This document shows positions 35,768 to 44,878 of a stretch of 64,000 nt of DNA, piece after piece. The stretch is from Flavobacterium succinicans LMG 10402 (lineage in GTDB: Bacteria; Bacteroidota; Bacteroidia; Flavobacteriales; Flavobacteriaceae). Every line of letters starts with the position of its first letter. The first letter of the stretch is position 1. The stretch lies in contig NZ_JATV01000010.1 of assembly GCF_000611675.1 (NCBI RefSeq), forward strand, positions 124,001 through 188,000, written 5' to 3'. The translations under genes and the position numbers were made by a program. The notes beneath the pieces are model-generated. The model had not been told where the DNA came from. It saw only the letters and a program-made list of their open reading frames with translations, and did not search any database.

Positions 35768-36370
35768 TTACAAAACTTCCTTATTTTTCTTCTTGTCGAT
35801 CCACTTATTTATTTTGTATGTCAAATAAGCTGAACCACTACCTATTAGAGCTCCCGCAATAACATCGGTTGGATAATGCACTCCTAAATGCATTCTTGAA
35901 TAGCCCACAGAGGAAGCCCAAATAAAAGATGGAACAATTACATACCATTTTGGATGAGACAAACTCAAAGATGTAGCGGTAGCAAAAGCAATTGAGGTAT
36001 GCCCCGAAGGAAAGGAATAGCCACCCGCAGATGTCAACTTTTGAATTTCAGGATAACGCTCAAAAGGTCGATCTCTTTTTATGGTTTCTTTTAAAGCAAC
36101 AGTCATAAAAACTGCTCCTGCTACGGACTCCACCATACCAATAGCCTCTTTTTGTAGTTGCTTATCTTTATTTAATAATCCGGCCGTATATAACACTAAA
36201 GGCGCTCCAACACTCACCACAGCATAACTGTTGGTAATATGCTCAAATGTAGGGTCTAAATTTGTATTTCTATTTACATGTATAGAACGTAAGATAGTAC
36301 TATCAAAATTTTGAGCGTACAAACCTAAGCCGAAAAACCAAAAAGCACAAAACAAAAAACGATTTGACAT
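35768..36370 (-). CDS. PAP2 family phosphatase, exported
   Basis: 200 residues with a signal peptide (MSNRFLFCAFWFFGLGLYAQ). The three phosphatase motifs are intact: KETIKRDRPF, the PSGH motif in SFPSGHTSIAFA, and SVGYSRMHLGVHYPTDVIAG. Few membrane helices, so probably periplasmic or membrane-associated. Could act on lipid phosphates such as undecaprenyl diphosphate or phosphatidate; substrate unknown. Confidence 0.88.
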   Translation of the reverse strand: MSNRFLFCAFWFFGLGLYAQNFDSTILRSIHVNRNTNLDPTFEHITNSYAVVSVGAPLVLYTAGLLNKDKQLQKEAIGMVESVAGAVFMTVALKETIKRDRPFERYPEIQKLTSAGGYSFPSGHTSIAFATATSLSLSHPKWYVIVPSFIWASSVGYSRMHLGVHYPTDVIAGALIGSGSAYLTYKINKWIDKKKNKEVL

Positions 36371-36391
36371 GAAAGAAAAAATAGTAATTTT

Positions 36392-36420
36392 AAAAAAAAA
36401 CTAGATAAAATATCTAGTTT
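36392..36420 (-). terminator. terminator of the iron-sulfur operon
   Basis: 10-bp stem AAACTAGATA/TATCTAGTTT with a 3-base loop and a T run on the minus strand, just after the stop at 36429. Confidence 0.75.
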
Positions 36421-36428
36421 ATAATGTT

Positions 36429-36911
36429 TTAGAAAAATCTGCTATGCCAACTATCGGCTGCTGGTACTTCCCAAGACTCATTAAATTCTTGAATATTATT
36501 CACTAAATTATTAAAAACAATAGTATTTTCTGTAACTGCTTTATCTTTTACCATTTTTTTAAAATCAAGTAGAGGCTTATAAGCAATATGTTCTCCTAAT
36601 TTAAAAGTAACGTTCATTTTGTCTAATAAATCAACATTATACTTTTTTTCTAGGCTCTGAATAAACTCAACAGAACTATCAATGGAACAACCAGTGGCAG
36701 CTTGCACCTCTTGGTTGACCGCAATGATAATAAATCGATTGTATTTTAACAGATAAGAAGACTCCAAACTGGTACCATGTGCAGCCCATTCCTTTAAAAA
36801 AGCTTGCAATGCAGTTTCAATTTCGATCATTTCAGTGTCAGAAAACTTTCTATTAGATTGGTAAATCCAAATTTTGGATTCTTCTGGTAAACTATCAAAG
36901 GCTTGATACAT
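36429..36911 (-). CDS. conserved protein of unknown function (not an ABC ATPase)
   Basis: 160 residues, soluble, no signal peptide. Features: KIWIYQSNRKFSDTEMIEIETALQAFLKEWAAHGTSL at the N-terminus, the AATGCSIDSSVEFIQSLEKKY segment with a conserved-looking Cys, and a C-terminus ADSWHSRFF. No Walker A or B motif, so the name 'ABC transporter ATPase', which I recall being attached to flavobacterial homologues, is not supported. It begins 12 bases after the CCG-domain gene and precedes the operon's terminator, suggesting a role linked to the electron-transfer proteins. Confidence 0.75.
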   Translation of the reverse strand: MYQAFDSLPEESKIWIYQSNRKFSDTEMIEIETALQAFLKEWAAHGTSLESSYLLKYNRFIIIAVNQEVQAATGCSIDSSVEFIQSLEKKYNVDLLDKMNVTFKLGEHIAYKPLLDFKKMVKDKAVTENTIVFNNLVNNIQEFNESWEVPAADSWHSRFF

Positions 36912-36923
36912 AATTATTTTGTT

Positions 36924-37715
36924 TTATAAATCTTGTGCATTTGCAATTAATTCAGCAATATCTAACACTTTTACTTCAGATTCTTTTTCTTTATTTTTTA
37001 TTCCATCAGTGAGCATGGTATTACAAAAAGGACAGCCCGCAGCGATAATAGCAGGTTGTACCTCCAATGCATCTTCCGTTCTTTCAATATTCACTTCTTT
37101 AGTACCAGCTTCAGCATCTTTAAACATTTGAGCCCCACCTGCACCGCAACATAAACCATTGGCTTTGGCACGTTTCATCTCAACTAATTCAGCATCTAAT
37201 TTCTGAATTAATGCTCTTGGAGCTTCATATATTTTATTAGCTCTACCTAAATAACAAGGATCATGGAATGTGATCTTTTTTCCTTTAAACTGACCTCCTT
37301 CAATTGTTAAACGACCATCATCTAATAATGATTTTAAAAATTCAGTATGATGCACCACTTCATAATGTCCACCTAATTCCGGATATTCATTTTTTAAGGT
37401 ATTAAAGCAATGTGGACAAGCTGTCACAATTTTTTTTGCTTCATATGCATTCAAAACCTCAATATTCATCATGGCCTGCATTTGAAATAAAAATTCATTT
37501 CCCGCTCTTTTGGCTGGATCACCTGTGCAACTTTCTTCCGCACCTAAAACCGCAAATGAAACATTAGAACGATTCAAAATTCGAACAAAAGCTTTGGTGA
37601 TTTTTTTTGCTCTATCATCAAAACTTCCTGCACAGCCCACCCAAAATAACACTTCTGGTTGTTTTCCTTGCGCTAACATTTCGGCCATTGTAGGTACAAT
37701 CAAATTTTCTGACAT
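36924..37715 (-). CDS. CCG-domain (heterodisulfide reductase-like) protein
   Basis: 263 residues with two CCG modules. Module one: VGCAGSFDDR...CPHCFNTLKNEYP. Module two: HDPCYLGR...CCGAGGAQM...CPFCNTML. These cysteines bind an iron-sulfur cluster or act in disulfide exchange, as in HdrB and glycolate oxidase GlcF. No membrane segment, so it likely docks on the membrane iron-sulfur protein encoded upstream (89-base gap). Electron donor and acceptor unknown. Confidence 0.88.
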   Translation of the reverse strand: MSENLIVPTMAEMLAQGKQPEVLFWVGCAGSFDDRAKKITKAFVRILNRSNVSFAVLGAEESCTGDPAKRAGNEFLFQMQAMMNIEVLNAYEAKKIVTACPHCFNTLKNEYPELGGHYEVVHHTEFLKSLLDDGRLTIEGGQFKGKKITFHDPCYLGRANKIYEAPRALIQKLDAELVEMKRAKANGLCCGAGGAQMFKDAEAGTKEVNIERTEDALEVQPAIIAAGCPFCNTMLTDGIKNKEKESEVKVLDIAELIANAQDL

Positions 37716-37804
37716 AATTTGTGTTTTATAAAATGAAATAAATTGAAATTTAAACTATCATCATCAATTTACTTTTACTATTTGTGTTTTTTGAAAGAGT
37801 ATAA

Positions 37805-39136
37805 TTATTGCTCGTTTTTCCAATTCAAACGATCTTGTTGACTGTATTGCCAAGGCGCACCGTTATTCTCAATATTTGTCATCATCGCATTCAAAGGCAT
37901 TGGAGCGGCACTTTGTTCCATTACCAAATAGCGTCGCATATCCATAATAATTGACAATGGACTTATATTTACTGGACATTCTTCCACACATGCATTACAT
38001 GAGGTACAAGCCCACAATTCTTCGGCAGTAATATAATTGTTTAACAACGAAATCGAATCTGGTACAAACACTCCTTTGTTTTTGTCAATATTTCTTCCTA
38101 CTTCTTCCAAGCGATCTCTTGTATCCATCATGATCTTACGTGGAGACAATTTTTTACCAGTTTGATTGGCTGGACATGATGAAGTACAACGACCGCATTC
38201 GGTACAAGTATAAGCATTCATCAACTGCACCCAATTTAAATCCATTACATCGCTGGCACCAAACTTATTTGGAACACTATCAGTAGTTGCGGGAGCTGCA
38301 AAAGGATCAGCATTAGGATCCATCATCAATTTAACCTCAGTAGTAACCGAAGCCAAATTATCAAATTGACCTTGGGGTTTTAAATTAGCAAAATAGGTAT
38401 TTGGAAAGGCTAAAATAATATGCAAATGTTTTGAATAATATAAATAGTTCATGAAAATCAAAATACCAACAATATGCAACCACCAAAATAATTCTGATAA
38501 TAACATCACGATTTCGTTAGACATCCCGTCAAAAACAGGTGCTATAAATTGACTAACAGGAAAAGAACCTGCTTTGATGAAATGTGAAAAACCGCCAGGA
38601 ACCTGCTGTAGATGCAGATCTGATGCATTCATTAATAAAAATAAAGACATTAAAACGACTTCAAAATATAAAATGTAATTTGCATCATTTTTTGGATACC
38701 CATTTAAATCGGCACTAAGAAATCGTTTGAGTTTGATAACATTTCTTCTAGACCAAAATACAAATACAGCAAGAAGCACTAAAGCTGCTAAAACTTCAAA
38801 AGAACCAATTAAAAAATCATAAGCTCCGCCTAAAAAAGCAAAAACACGGTGTGTTCCAAAAAGGCCATCAATAATAATTTCTAATAATTCAATATTGATA
38901 ATTATAAAACCAACATAAACTATAATATGTAAAACCCCAGCAACAGGCCTTTTAACCATTTTGGATTGTCCTAATGCAATCATGGCCATGTTTTTCCATC
39001 GCTCTTTAGGATTGTCAGATCGATCAATATCAGTACCTAATTTAATGTTGCGAATGATCTTTTTTACATTAGTAAAAAAATAACCAAATCCTACTACAAG
39101 GATTATGGCAAATAGAACATTGTCTAAAAAATTCAT
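37805..39136 (-). CDS. membrane (Fe-S)-binding electron-transfer protein (HdrC/NarI-like)
   Basis: 443 residues. N-terminal half has about five membrane helices resembling the cytochrome b / NarI gamma type; C-terminal half has two 4Fe-4S ferredoxin motifs, CTECGRCTSSCP and CTSCNACVEECP. Together with the CCG protein downstream it resembles membrane Hdr-like complexes that pass electrons from quinol or ferredoxin to an unknown acceptor. A long linker (residues about 250-300) joins the halves. First iron-sulfur gene of the operon, 6 bases after the MCE gene. Confidence 0.88.
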   Translation of the reverse strand: MNFLDNVLFAIILVVGFGYFFTNVKKIIRNIKLGTDIDRSDNPKERWKNMAMIALGQSKMVKRPVAGVLHIIVYVGFIIINIELLEIIIDGLFGTHRVFAFLGGAYDFLIGSFEVLAALVLLAVFVFWSRRNVIKLKRFLSADLNGYPKNDANYILYFEVVLMSLFLLMNASDLHLQQVPGGFSHFIKAGSFPVSQFIAPVFDGMSNEIVMLLSELFWWLHIVGILIFMNYLYYSKHLHIILAFPNTYFANLKPQGQFDNLASVTTEVKLMMDPNADPFAAPATTDSVPNKFGASDVMDLNWVQLMNAYTCTECGRCTSSCPANQTGKKLSPRKIMMDTRDRLEEVGRNIDKNKGVFVPDSISLLNNYITAEELWACTSCNACVEECPVNISPLSIIMDMRRYLVMEQSAAPMPLNAMMTNIENNGAPWQYSQQDRLNWKNEQ

Positions 39137-39142
39137 AAATAG

Positions 39143-40108
39143 TTAGTTTTTTGCTTTTAATAGTGAGTCGTTTTCAGGGGCAATATAAGGTTTATTTTTT
39201 TTTCCAAAAACAGAAACGTTTACATAACGCGTTGGATGTAAACGAACATCTTGCAACAACAACTCTAATTCTTTTGAAGTTTTGGACAAATTAGCATACA
39301 GCGCTTCATCAGTAAGTAATTTACCCATGGTCCCCTTCCCTGACTGTAAATTAGCCATCATCTTGTCTACATTTGCAAGAGTTTTATTTAATTCGGTTAC
39401 AGTTTTGCCAAGATCAGCTTTTTGTAGTGAATCCGAAATCTTTGAAAAATTACTAGAAACCTTATTGAAATTTGAAACCACTCCTTTTATCTGGTGCTTG
39501 TTATCATCTAAAATTCCATTAATACTTGATGATGCCTTGTGAAATTGAACCATTGTTTTATTCAATTCAGCCAAACTATTTTTTAAATCTGCTTGCCCTT
39601 TTTGATCCAAAACATTGTTGATACCCGTAAGCATAGCATCAGCATTTACTAATAACTTCTCTATTTTTTCTTGTAACGGAACCAATTTTTCGCTCATACT
39701 AGCAGCCATACCCAGTTCTACACCGCCTTTTAATCTGGCCCCATTTTCTAATAGCTCTTTATCCAAAAGATTTGGACGTATTGCAATTTGCTTTGAACCT
39801 ATTAAAGTAGGTTCGTAAATTACAGCAGTACTGGATTTTGATATTGGAAAATCAGTATTAATTTGTAATTCTACTAAAAGTTTACCCGTACTTTGGTCAA
39901 TTGTGATTGATGCTACTTTTCCAATCAACAAACCATTTAAAGTTACTGCCGATGAAGGTAAAACACCTTCTACATTATCATATTCAACATAATAAGTGGA
40001 GTAGTTAGTAAAAAGATCGCGTCCTTTTAAAAAACTATATCCCCAAATAAATAATAAAATAGCGGTAATTACTATAATTGCCGTTTTGATTTCTTTTGTT
40101 AGTTTCAA
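39143..40108 (-). CDS. MlaD/MCE family protein
   Basis: 321 residues. One N-terminal membrane helix (IKTAIIVITAILLFIWGYSF), an MCE domain at about residues 38-115 (YYVEYDNVEGVLPSSAVTLNGLLIGKVASI), then a long coiled-coil tail. MCE proteins form rings that bridge inner and outer membranes for lipid transport. The ABC permease and ATPase partners (mlaE/F) are not adjacent. It follows the amidase gene by 48 bases and precedes the iron-sulfur genes by 6 bases. Confidence 0.9.
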   Translation of the reverse strand: MKLTKEIKTAIIVITAILLFIWGYSFLKGRDLFTNYSTYYVEYDNVEGVLPSSAVTLNGLLIGKVASITIDQSTGKLLVELQINTDFPISKSSTAVIYEPTLIGSKQIAIRPNLLDKELLENGARLKGGVELGMAASMSEKLVPLQEKIEKLLVNADAMLTGINNVLDQKGQADLKNSLAELNKTMVQFHKASSSINGILDDNKHQIKGVVSNFNKVSSNFSKISDSLQKADLGKTVTELNKTLANVDKMMANLQSGKGTMGKLLTDEALYANLSKTSKELELLLQDVRLHPTRYVNVSVFGKKNKPYIAPENDSLLKAKN

Positions 40109-40156
40109 AATATAAGATTTTGCGCAAAAATAAAATAAAAAAATTAACTAGTCTGC

Positions 40157-41299
40157 TTATTTAATAGCTTCTTGTATACTTATTTTCTTTCCATCTTTGA
40201 AAGCGGTTAGAAAAGCTGTTTCAAAACCACTAGATTTAGCTGATTTCAAATGCTCTTTGGCTATTGAATAATCAGCAGTTTCACCGAAATAATATTTGAA
40301 TAAATTATCTTCTTTTTCCATGGTAACACCGGTGAGTCCTTTAAAATTTTTAGGATGCAATTCTAAATTCATATAACTAGCTGATAATTGCACTTTAAAA
40401 ACAGTACCCTTTACAGGATTACTTATCAGTTTAGCTTCCTCTTTAATGACAGGTACATCCACAACTGGGGTTGCTTCTTTGGCTACCGATACATTTGTTG
40501 GATTACTGTTGTTATCAAAAATTGCAGTTCCATAAAAATCGTTTTTATATGCAATAATGGCTTTTGCAATAGCCTGAGCTAAATCATTTTGACCATTTTC
40601 AGAAACTAAGATCGCTCCTTCCGCAGGATTAGAGATGAACCCCATTTCAATCAACACCCTTGGCATATAGGCTCGATGCAACACCAAAAAACCAGCTTGT
40701 TTTACCCCACCACCTCTTATTTTTTTTCCTAATTTATCAAATTCATTTTCAACATTTGAGGCTAAAGAAATGCTGTTTTCCAAATATTCTTCTTGCATCA
40801 AAGTCATACCAATTAAAGACTCTGGCGAATTGGGATCGTATCCTTCATACTTTTGCTTATAATCTTTTTCAAGCGTAATTACAGCATTTTCTTTTCGTGC
40901 AACATCTAAGTTAGAAGCTGATTTTGTAACCCCCATCACATAGGTTTCGGTACCATCGGCAGCTGTATTTTTGTTTGCATTGCAGTGTATTGAAACAAAT
41001 ATTGAGGCTTTAGCTTTATTTGCGATATTTGCACGTTCGTTTAATTCGATAAAAACATCCGTTTTTCGAGTATAAATAACTTCTATTTGCTTAGTTTCTT
41101 CAAGTATTTTTCCTACTTTAAGAACAACTGCCAGAGCCACATCTTTTTCAACTCTCCCATTGTATTTAGCTCCTGTATCATGTCCACCATGACCAGCATC
41201 CAAAGCAACTTTAAACACATCTACCTGACTATAAGAAAATAATGAAAGAAAAAGAAAGGTTGCACTAAACATTACTTTTATAAAAATCTTGGTATTCAT
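40157..41299 (-). CDS. N-acetylmuramoyl-L-alanine amidase (Amidase_3) with SPOR-like C-terminus
   Basis: 380 residues. Signal peptide to about residue 24 (FLSLFSYSQ). Amidase_3 zinc ligands: His37 in DAGHGGHD, Glu51 in VEKDVAL, and the histidine in SIHCNAN; catalytic Glu in LIEMGFISN. The C-terminus (FKVQLSASYMNLEL...YYFGETADYSIAKEHL) looks like a SPOR peptidoglycan-binding domain. Cleaves the stem peptide from MurNAc during cell division. Divergent from lptD. Confidence 0.9.
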   Translation of the reverse strand: MNTKIFIKVMFSATFLFLSLFSYSQVDVFKVALDAGHGGHDTGAKYNGRVEKDVALAVVLKVGKILEETKQIEVIYTRKTDVFIELNERANIANKAKASIFVSIHCNANKNTAADGTETYVMGVTKSASNLDVARKENAVITLEKDYKQKYEGYDPNSPESLIGMTLMQEEYLENSISLASNVENEFDKLGKKIRGGGVKQAGFLVLHRAYMPRVLIEMGFISNPAEGAILVSENGQNDLAQAIAKAIIAYKNDFYGTAIFDNNSNPTNVSVAKEATPVVDVPVIKEEAKLISNPVKGTVFKVQLSASYMNLELHPKNFKGLTGVTMEKEDNLFKYYFGETADYSIAKEHLKSAKSSGFETAFLTAFKDGKKISIQEAIK

Positions 41300-41352
41300 A
41301 ATTTTAAAATTAATTTTATTAAGGGACTACAGCTATAATATTGTTAATTGAT

Positions 41353-41360
41353 TATTTTTG
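41353..41360 (+). promoter_or_regulatory. -7 box upstream of lptD
   Basis: TATTTTTG, fits TAnnTTTG; no well-placed TTG at -33. About 70 bases of leader would precede the lptD start. Confidence 0.4.
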
Positions 41361-41431
41361 CAAAAAAATATATGTAAGTTTGATGTTTCAAAATTTGATA
41401 CATCATTTTTACAAAAATAGCATTAAAACCT

Positions 41432-44119
41432 TTGCGTACAAACATATTTAATATCGTTTTAATTTCATTTATCCTTTTGTCAGGAACAAATAGTGCCTTT
41501 TGTCAGGATATAAAGAAAAAATCAACTCCAATTCCTTCAAAAAAAACTGCAAAACAACAGCAAAAAGATGTTAAGGCATTGTCTATTCCGGAAGTTGATA
41601 CCATCAAAAAAGATACTTTAAAAACTAAAAAACCTTTTTTAGAAGATAAAGTAAGATACAAAGCTCAAAACTATGTTAAAAGAGACCAAAAGAAAAACCT
41701 AATCACGCTTTATGATAAGGGTGAATTGTATTATCAAGACATAGAATTACAGTCAGGTATCATAGTTATGGACAACGAGAAACAAGAAGTTTATGCAGGC
41801 AGAATTAAAGATTCTACCGGTAAATACACTCAATATCCTGTATTTAAACAAGGAGCAAACGTAGTAGAACCTGATTCGATCCGTTTTAATTTCAAAACCA
41901 AAAAAGCCTTGATTTGGAATTCAAGGTCCGACCAAGGCGAATTTAAAATCAAAGCTTCGATTACCAAAAAAGAAAATGACTCCGTCTATTTTTTAAAAGG
42001 CGCCCGATTTACAACCTCAAAAAATGTAGACAATCCCGAATATTATTTCCAAACGAACAAAGTCAAATTTATTCCAGGTAAAAAAGTGATTACTGGTTTA
42101 ACCAATATGGTAATTGCAGATGTACCTACCCCTTTAGCCTTGCCTTTTGCTTATTTTCCAATGAGTAAAGAAACTAGTGTATCGGGAATTATTTTGCCTA
42201 GCTACAATGATTCGAATGCAAGAGGTTTTTCATTACAGAATTTTGGATATTATTTTGCTTTAAGTGATCATTATGATTTAACTGTTCTTGGCGATTATTA
42301 CACCAATGGTAGTTATGGAATGCGTGCAGAATCAAGCTATGCCAAACGCTATAGTTATAGAGGTAACTTTAATTTTAGATTTGAAAATTTAATTAATAGT
42401 GAGCGAGGTTATCCAGATTATTCTAAGCAATCAATCTACAATATTCAATGGTCACACTCCAAAGACTCTAAATCTAATCCAAATTCGAGTTTTTCAGCAT
42501 CTGTGAATTTAGGAAGTAGTAAATATTTTCAACAATCGATTAATGTTGAAAACATAGGATCAAACTTAAACAATACCTTAAGTTCATCAGTTTCTTATTC
42601 CAAGACCTTCAATTCCGTACCACAAGTACGAATGTCATTATCTGCTACGCATTCACAAAATACACAAACAAGCGAAATCAATATGACGTTACCTACACTT
42701 CAGTTAAGTGTGGACAGAATTTTTCCTTTTGCAAAAGGTGATGGACTTAAAAAAGGCATCATCAAAAACATCAACTTGCAATACAATTTGAATGGTAGAA
42801 ATAGCTTTGTCACGAACGATTCTTTATTCTTTAAATCACAAATGTTTAAAGATGCGCAAGTAGGTATGCAACATAGTATACCTATTAGTACCAACTTCAA
42901 AATTTTTAAACACTTTAGCGCATCTGCATCTGCAAATTATGAAGAAGTTTGGTATTTGAAAACCATAAAAAGATATTATAACAAAGATTTGAGCAAAGTA
43001 GTAGATGAAACTGTAAATGGTTTTGATGCTTTTAGAACCTATTCTTTATCAAGTAGTATTGGTACAACAATTTACGGAACTTTTAATTTTGGGGAGGACA
43101 AAAAAATTAAGTCCATAAGACACGTCATGCGCCCTTCTATTTCTTACGGTTACACCCCTAGTTTTGAGAAATATTATGACACTTACGCCTCAGATGCTAG
43201 TGGAAAAATGATTAAACAATACACTCGATTTGATGGTGGTATTTACGGCGTACCACGTTTGAGCAATTCTAACAACATTGGTTTTGATTTAAGCAACACT
43301 TTTGAAGCCAAAGTAACAGATAGTGATAGTACAAAAGTAGAACCCAAAAAAATCATGTTGCTTAACAACTTGAATTTATCAACTAGTTATGACCTTAATG
43401 CAGATGGGAAAAACACTTTAGCGTGGTCAGCAGTTAGAGTTAGTGGTGGAACACAGCTTTTTAAAGACAAAATGCAAGTTAACTTCGGAGCCACTTTAGA
43501 TCCTTATGCAATTGACAATTCTGGGAATCGTGTCAACATCTATAACATAAATAATGGAGGAAGTTTGTTTAGAATGACTAGTGCAAATATGACTTTAAAT
43601 TATTCCATAGCAAGTACCGATTTCGACAAAAAACAAAAAGATGATAGTCAGGTAAAACGTAATGGTGGACGAGAAGATGATTTATTTGGTAAAAGCAATG
43701 ATGTATTGAACCGTAAAAGCCAATTTGAGGACTCCGACGACGAATCCAATGGAGAAGATGTAATCACCACCTTTTTTAAATCAGCTTTGCCATGGGATAT
43801 GACCTTTGCCTACTCTTTAACCTATGGAAACAATAATAGAGAACGAAAAATAATCAATAACTCAATAATGATTTCTGCTAATGCAGATTTAACCCCAAAA
43901 TGGAAAGCAGGTATCTCAACAGGTTATGATTTTGTACAAAAAGGAATCACTTTTACTCAAATTCGTTTTGAAAGAGATTTAATGAGCTGGAGAATGGATT
44001 TCAACTGGACTCCTTTTGGTGACAATTCCAATTGGAACTTCTTCATTGGTATTAAATCTGGTGTGTTAAGTGATATTAAATGGAATAAACGAAGAGTAAA
44101 CGACAAAGCACTTCAATAA
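41432..44119 (+). CDS. lptD: LPS-assembly protein LptD homologue
   Basis: 895 residues from a TTG start (L-R-T-N-I-F-N). Signal peptide ends at SAFC-QD. The OstA-like N-terminal domain is seen in NLITLYDKGELYYQDIELQSGIIV and VYFLKGARFTTSKN, followed by a long C-terminal barrel of alternating aromatic strands. It inserts lipopolysaccharide into the outer membrane. No ATG is available in frame before the upstream stop at 41396. An ATG at 41383 opens the same protein only if one A of the run at 41413-41417 is removed, so the annotated start may be affected by an indel. LptE homologues differ in this phylum. Confidence 0.85.
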   Translation: MRTNIFNIVLISFILLSGTNSAFCQDIKKKSTPIPSKKTAKQQQKDVKALSIPEVDTIKKDTLKTKKPFLEDKVRYKAQNYVKRDQKKNLITLYDKGELYYQDIELQSGIIVMDNEKQEVYAGRIKDSTGKYTQYPVFKQGANVVEPDSIRFNFKTKKALIWNSRSDQGEFKIKASITKKENDSVYFLKGARFTTSKNVDNPEYYFQTNKVKFIPGKKVITGLTNMVIADVPTPLALPFAYFPMSKETSVSGIILPSYNDSNARGFSLQNFGYYFALSDHYDLTVLGDYYTNGSYGMRAESSYAKRYSYRGNFNFRFENLINSERGYPDYSKQSIYNIQWSHSKDSKSNPNSSFSASVNLGSSKYFQQSINVENIGSNLNNTLSSSVSYSKTFNSVPQVRMSLSATHSQNTQTSEINMTLPTLQLSVDRIFPFAKGDGLKKGIIKNINLQYNLNGRNSFVTNDSLFFKSQMFKDAQVGMQHSIPISTNFKIFKHFSASASANYEEVWYLKTIKRYYNKDLSKVVDETVNGFDAFRTYSLSSSIGTTIYGTFNFGEDKKIKSIRHVMRPSISYGYTPSFEKYYDTYASDASGKMIKQYTRFDGGIYGVPRLSNSNNIGFDLSNTFEAKVTDSDSTKVEPKKIMLLNNLNLSTSYDLNADGKNTLAWSAVRVSGGTQLFKDKMQVNFGATLDPYAIDNSGNRVNIYNINNGGSLFRMTSANMTLNYSIASTDFDKKQKDDSQVKRNGGREDDLFGKSNDVLNRKSQFEDSDDESNGEDVITTFFKSALPWDMTFAYSLTYGNNNRERKIINNSIMISANADLTPKWKAGISTGYDFVQKGITFTQIRFERDLMSWRMDFNWTPFGDNSNWNFFIGIKSGVLSDIKWNKRRVNDKALQ

Positions 44120-44140
44120 ACTTACAATAAATAAAATAGA

Positions 44141-44521
44141 ATGAAAAAAGTAATTTTTACTACAGAGGCTCCATCTCCGATTGGACCATACAGTCAAGCC
44201 ATTTTAAAAGGAAATACCCTTTATACTTCTGGACAAATTGCACTAGATCCTACAAGTGACGAACTCGTTACAGATTCTATCGAAAAAGAGACAGAACAAG
44301 TAATGCTAAATTTAAAAGCCGTACTCGCAGCTGCAAACATGACCTTTGAAAACGTAGTGAAAACCAGTATTTTTATCATGGATATGAATGATTTTGCAGC
44401 AATAAACCAAGTGTACGGATCATTCTTAAATGAAAAAACCGCTCCAGCTCGTGAAACGGTTCAAGTGGCATGTTTGCCAAAAAATGTAAATGTAGAAATA
44501 TCTATGATTGCTGTGCTATAG
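44141..44521 (+). CDS. ridA: RidA family deaminase
   Basis: 126 residues, trimeric YjgF/RidA fold. GPYSQAIL near residue 17 and the arginine in APARETVQVACLP (R105) form the active site that hydrolyses 2-aminoacrylate and related enamines. Follows lptD by 21 bases. Its last 20 bases overlap mgsA on the other strand. Confidence 0.93.
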   Translation: MKKVIFTTEAPSPIGPYSQAILKGNTLYTSGQIALDPTSDELVTDSIEKETEQVMLNLKAVLAAANMTFENVVKTSIFIMDMNDFAAINQVYGSFLNEKTAPARETVQVACLPKNVNVEISMIAVL

Positions 44522-44876
44522 CATTGAGTAATAATTGTGCTGTAGCTGCATTAGTTGCAAGTGGCACATTATGAACATCACAAACCCGTATCAGCATATT
44601 AATATCTGCCTCGTGTGGGTGACTAGACAAAGGATCTTTAAAAAAGAGTACCATATTGGTTTTTCCTTCACCCACTCTACCGGCAATTTGTGCATCACCA
44701 CCTAAGGGACCAGAAAGCATTCTTCGAACTTTAAATCCTACTTCTTCTGCTTTCCCTCCTGTTGTTCCAGTTGCAATCAAATTAATGTTTTGGGAATCAA
44801 GAATAGCTTTGTTTTTAACTAAAAAATCAATTAAATCCTTTTTTTTGCCGTCATGCGCAATTATAGCTATTTCCAT
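44502..44876 (-). CDS. mgsA: methylglyoxal synthase
   Basis: 124 residues. GTTGG near residue 37, SGPLGGDAQIAGRV (catalytic Asp), the phosphate-binding DPLSSHPHEADI and CDVHNVPLATN (His). Makes methylglyoxal from dihydroxyacetone phosphate. It follows the sugar kinase by 2 bases and overlaps ridA antisense by 20 bases. Confidence 0.94.
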   Translation of the reverse strand: MEIAIIAHDGKKKDLIDFLVKNKAILDSQNINLIATGTTGGKAEEVGFKVRRMLSGPLGGDAQIAGRVGEGKTNMVLFFKDPLSSHPHEADINMLIRVCDVHNVPLATNAATAQLLLNAIAQQS

Positions 44877-44878
44877 AA

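Noticed and set aside
36429..36911. Annotation as an ABC transporter ATPase
   Set aside because: No Walker A, Walker B or signature motif can be seen in the 160 residues.
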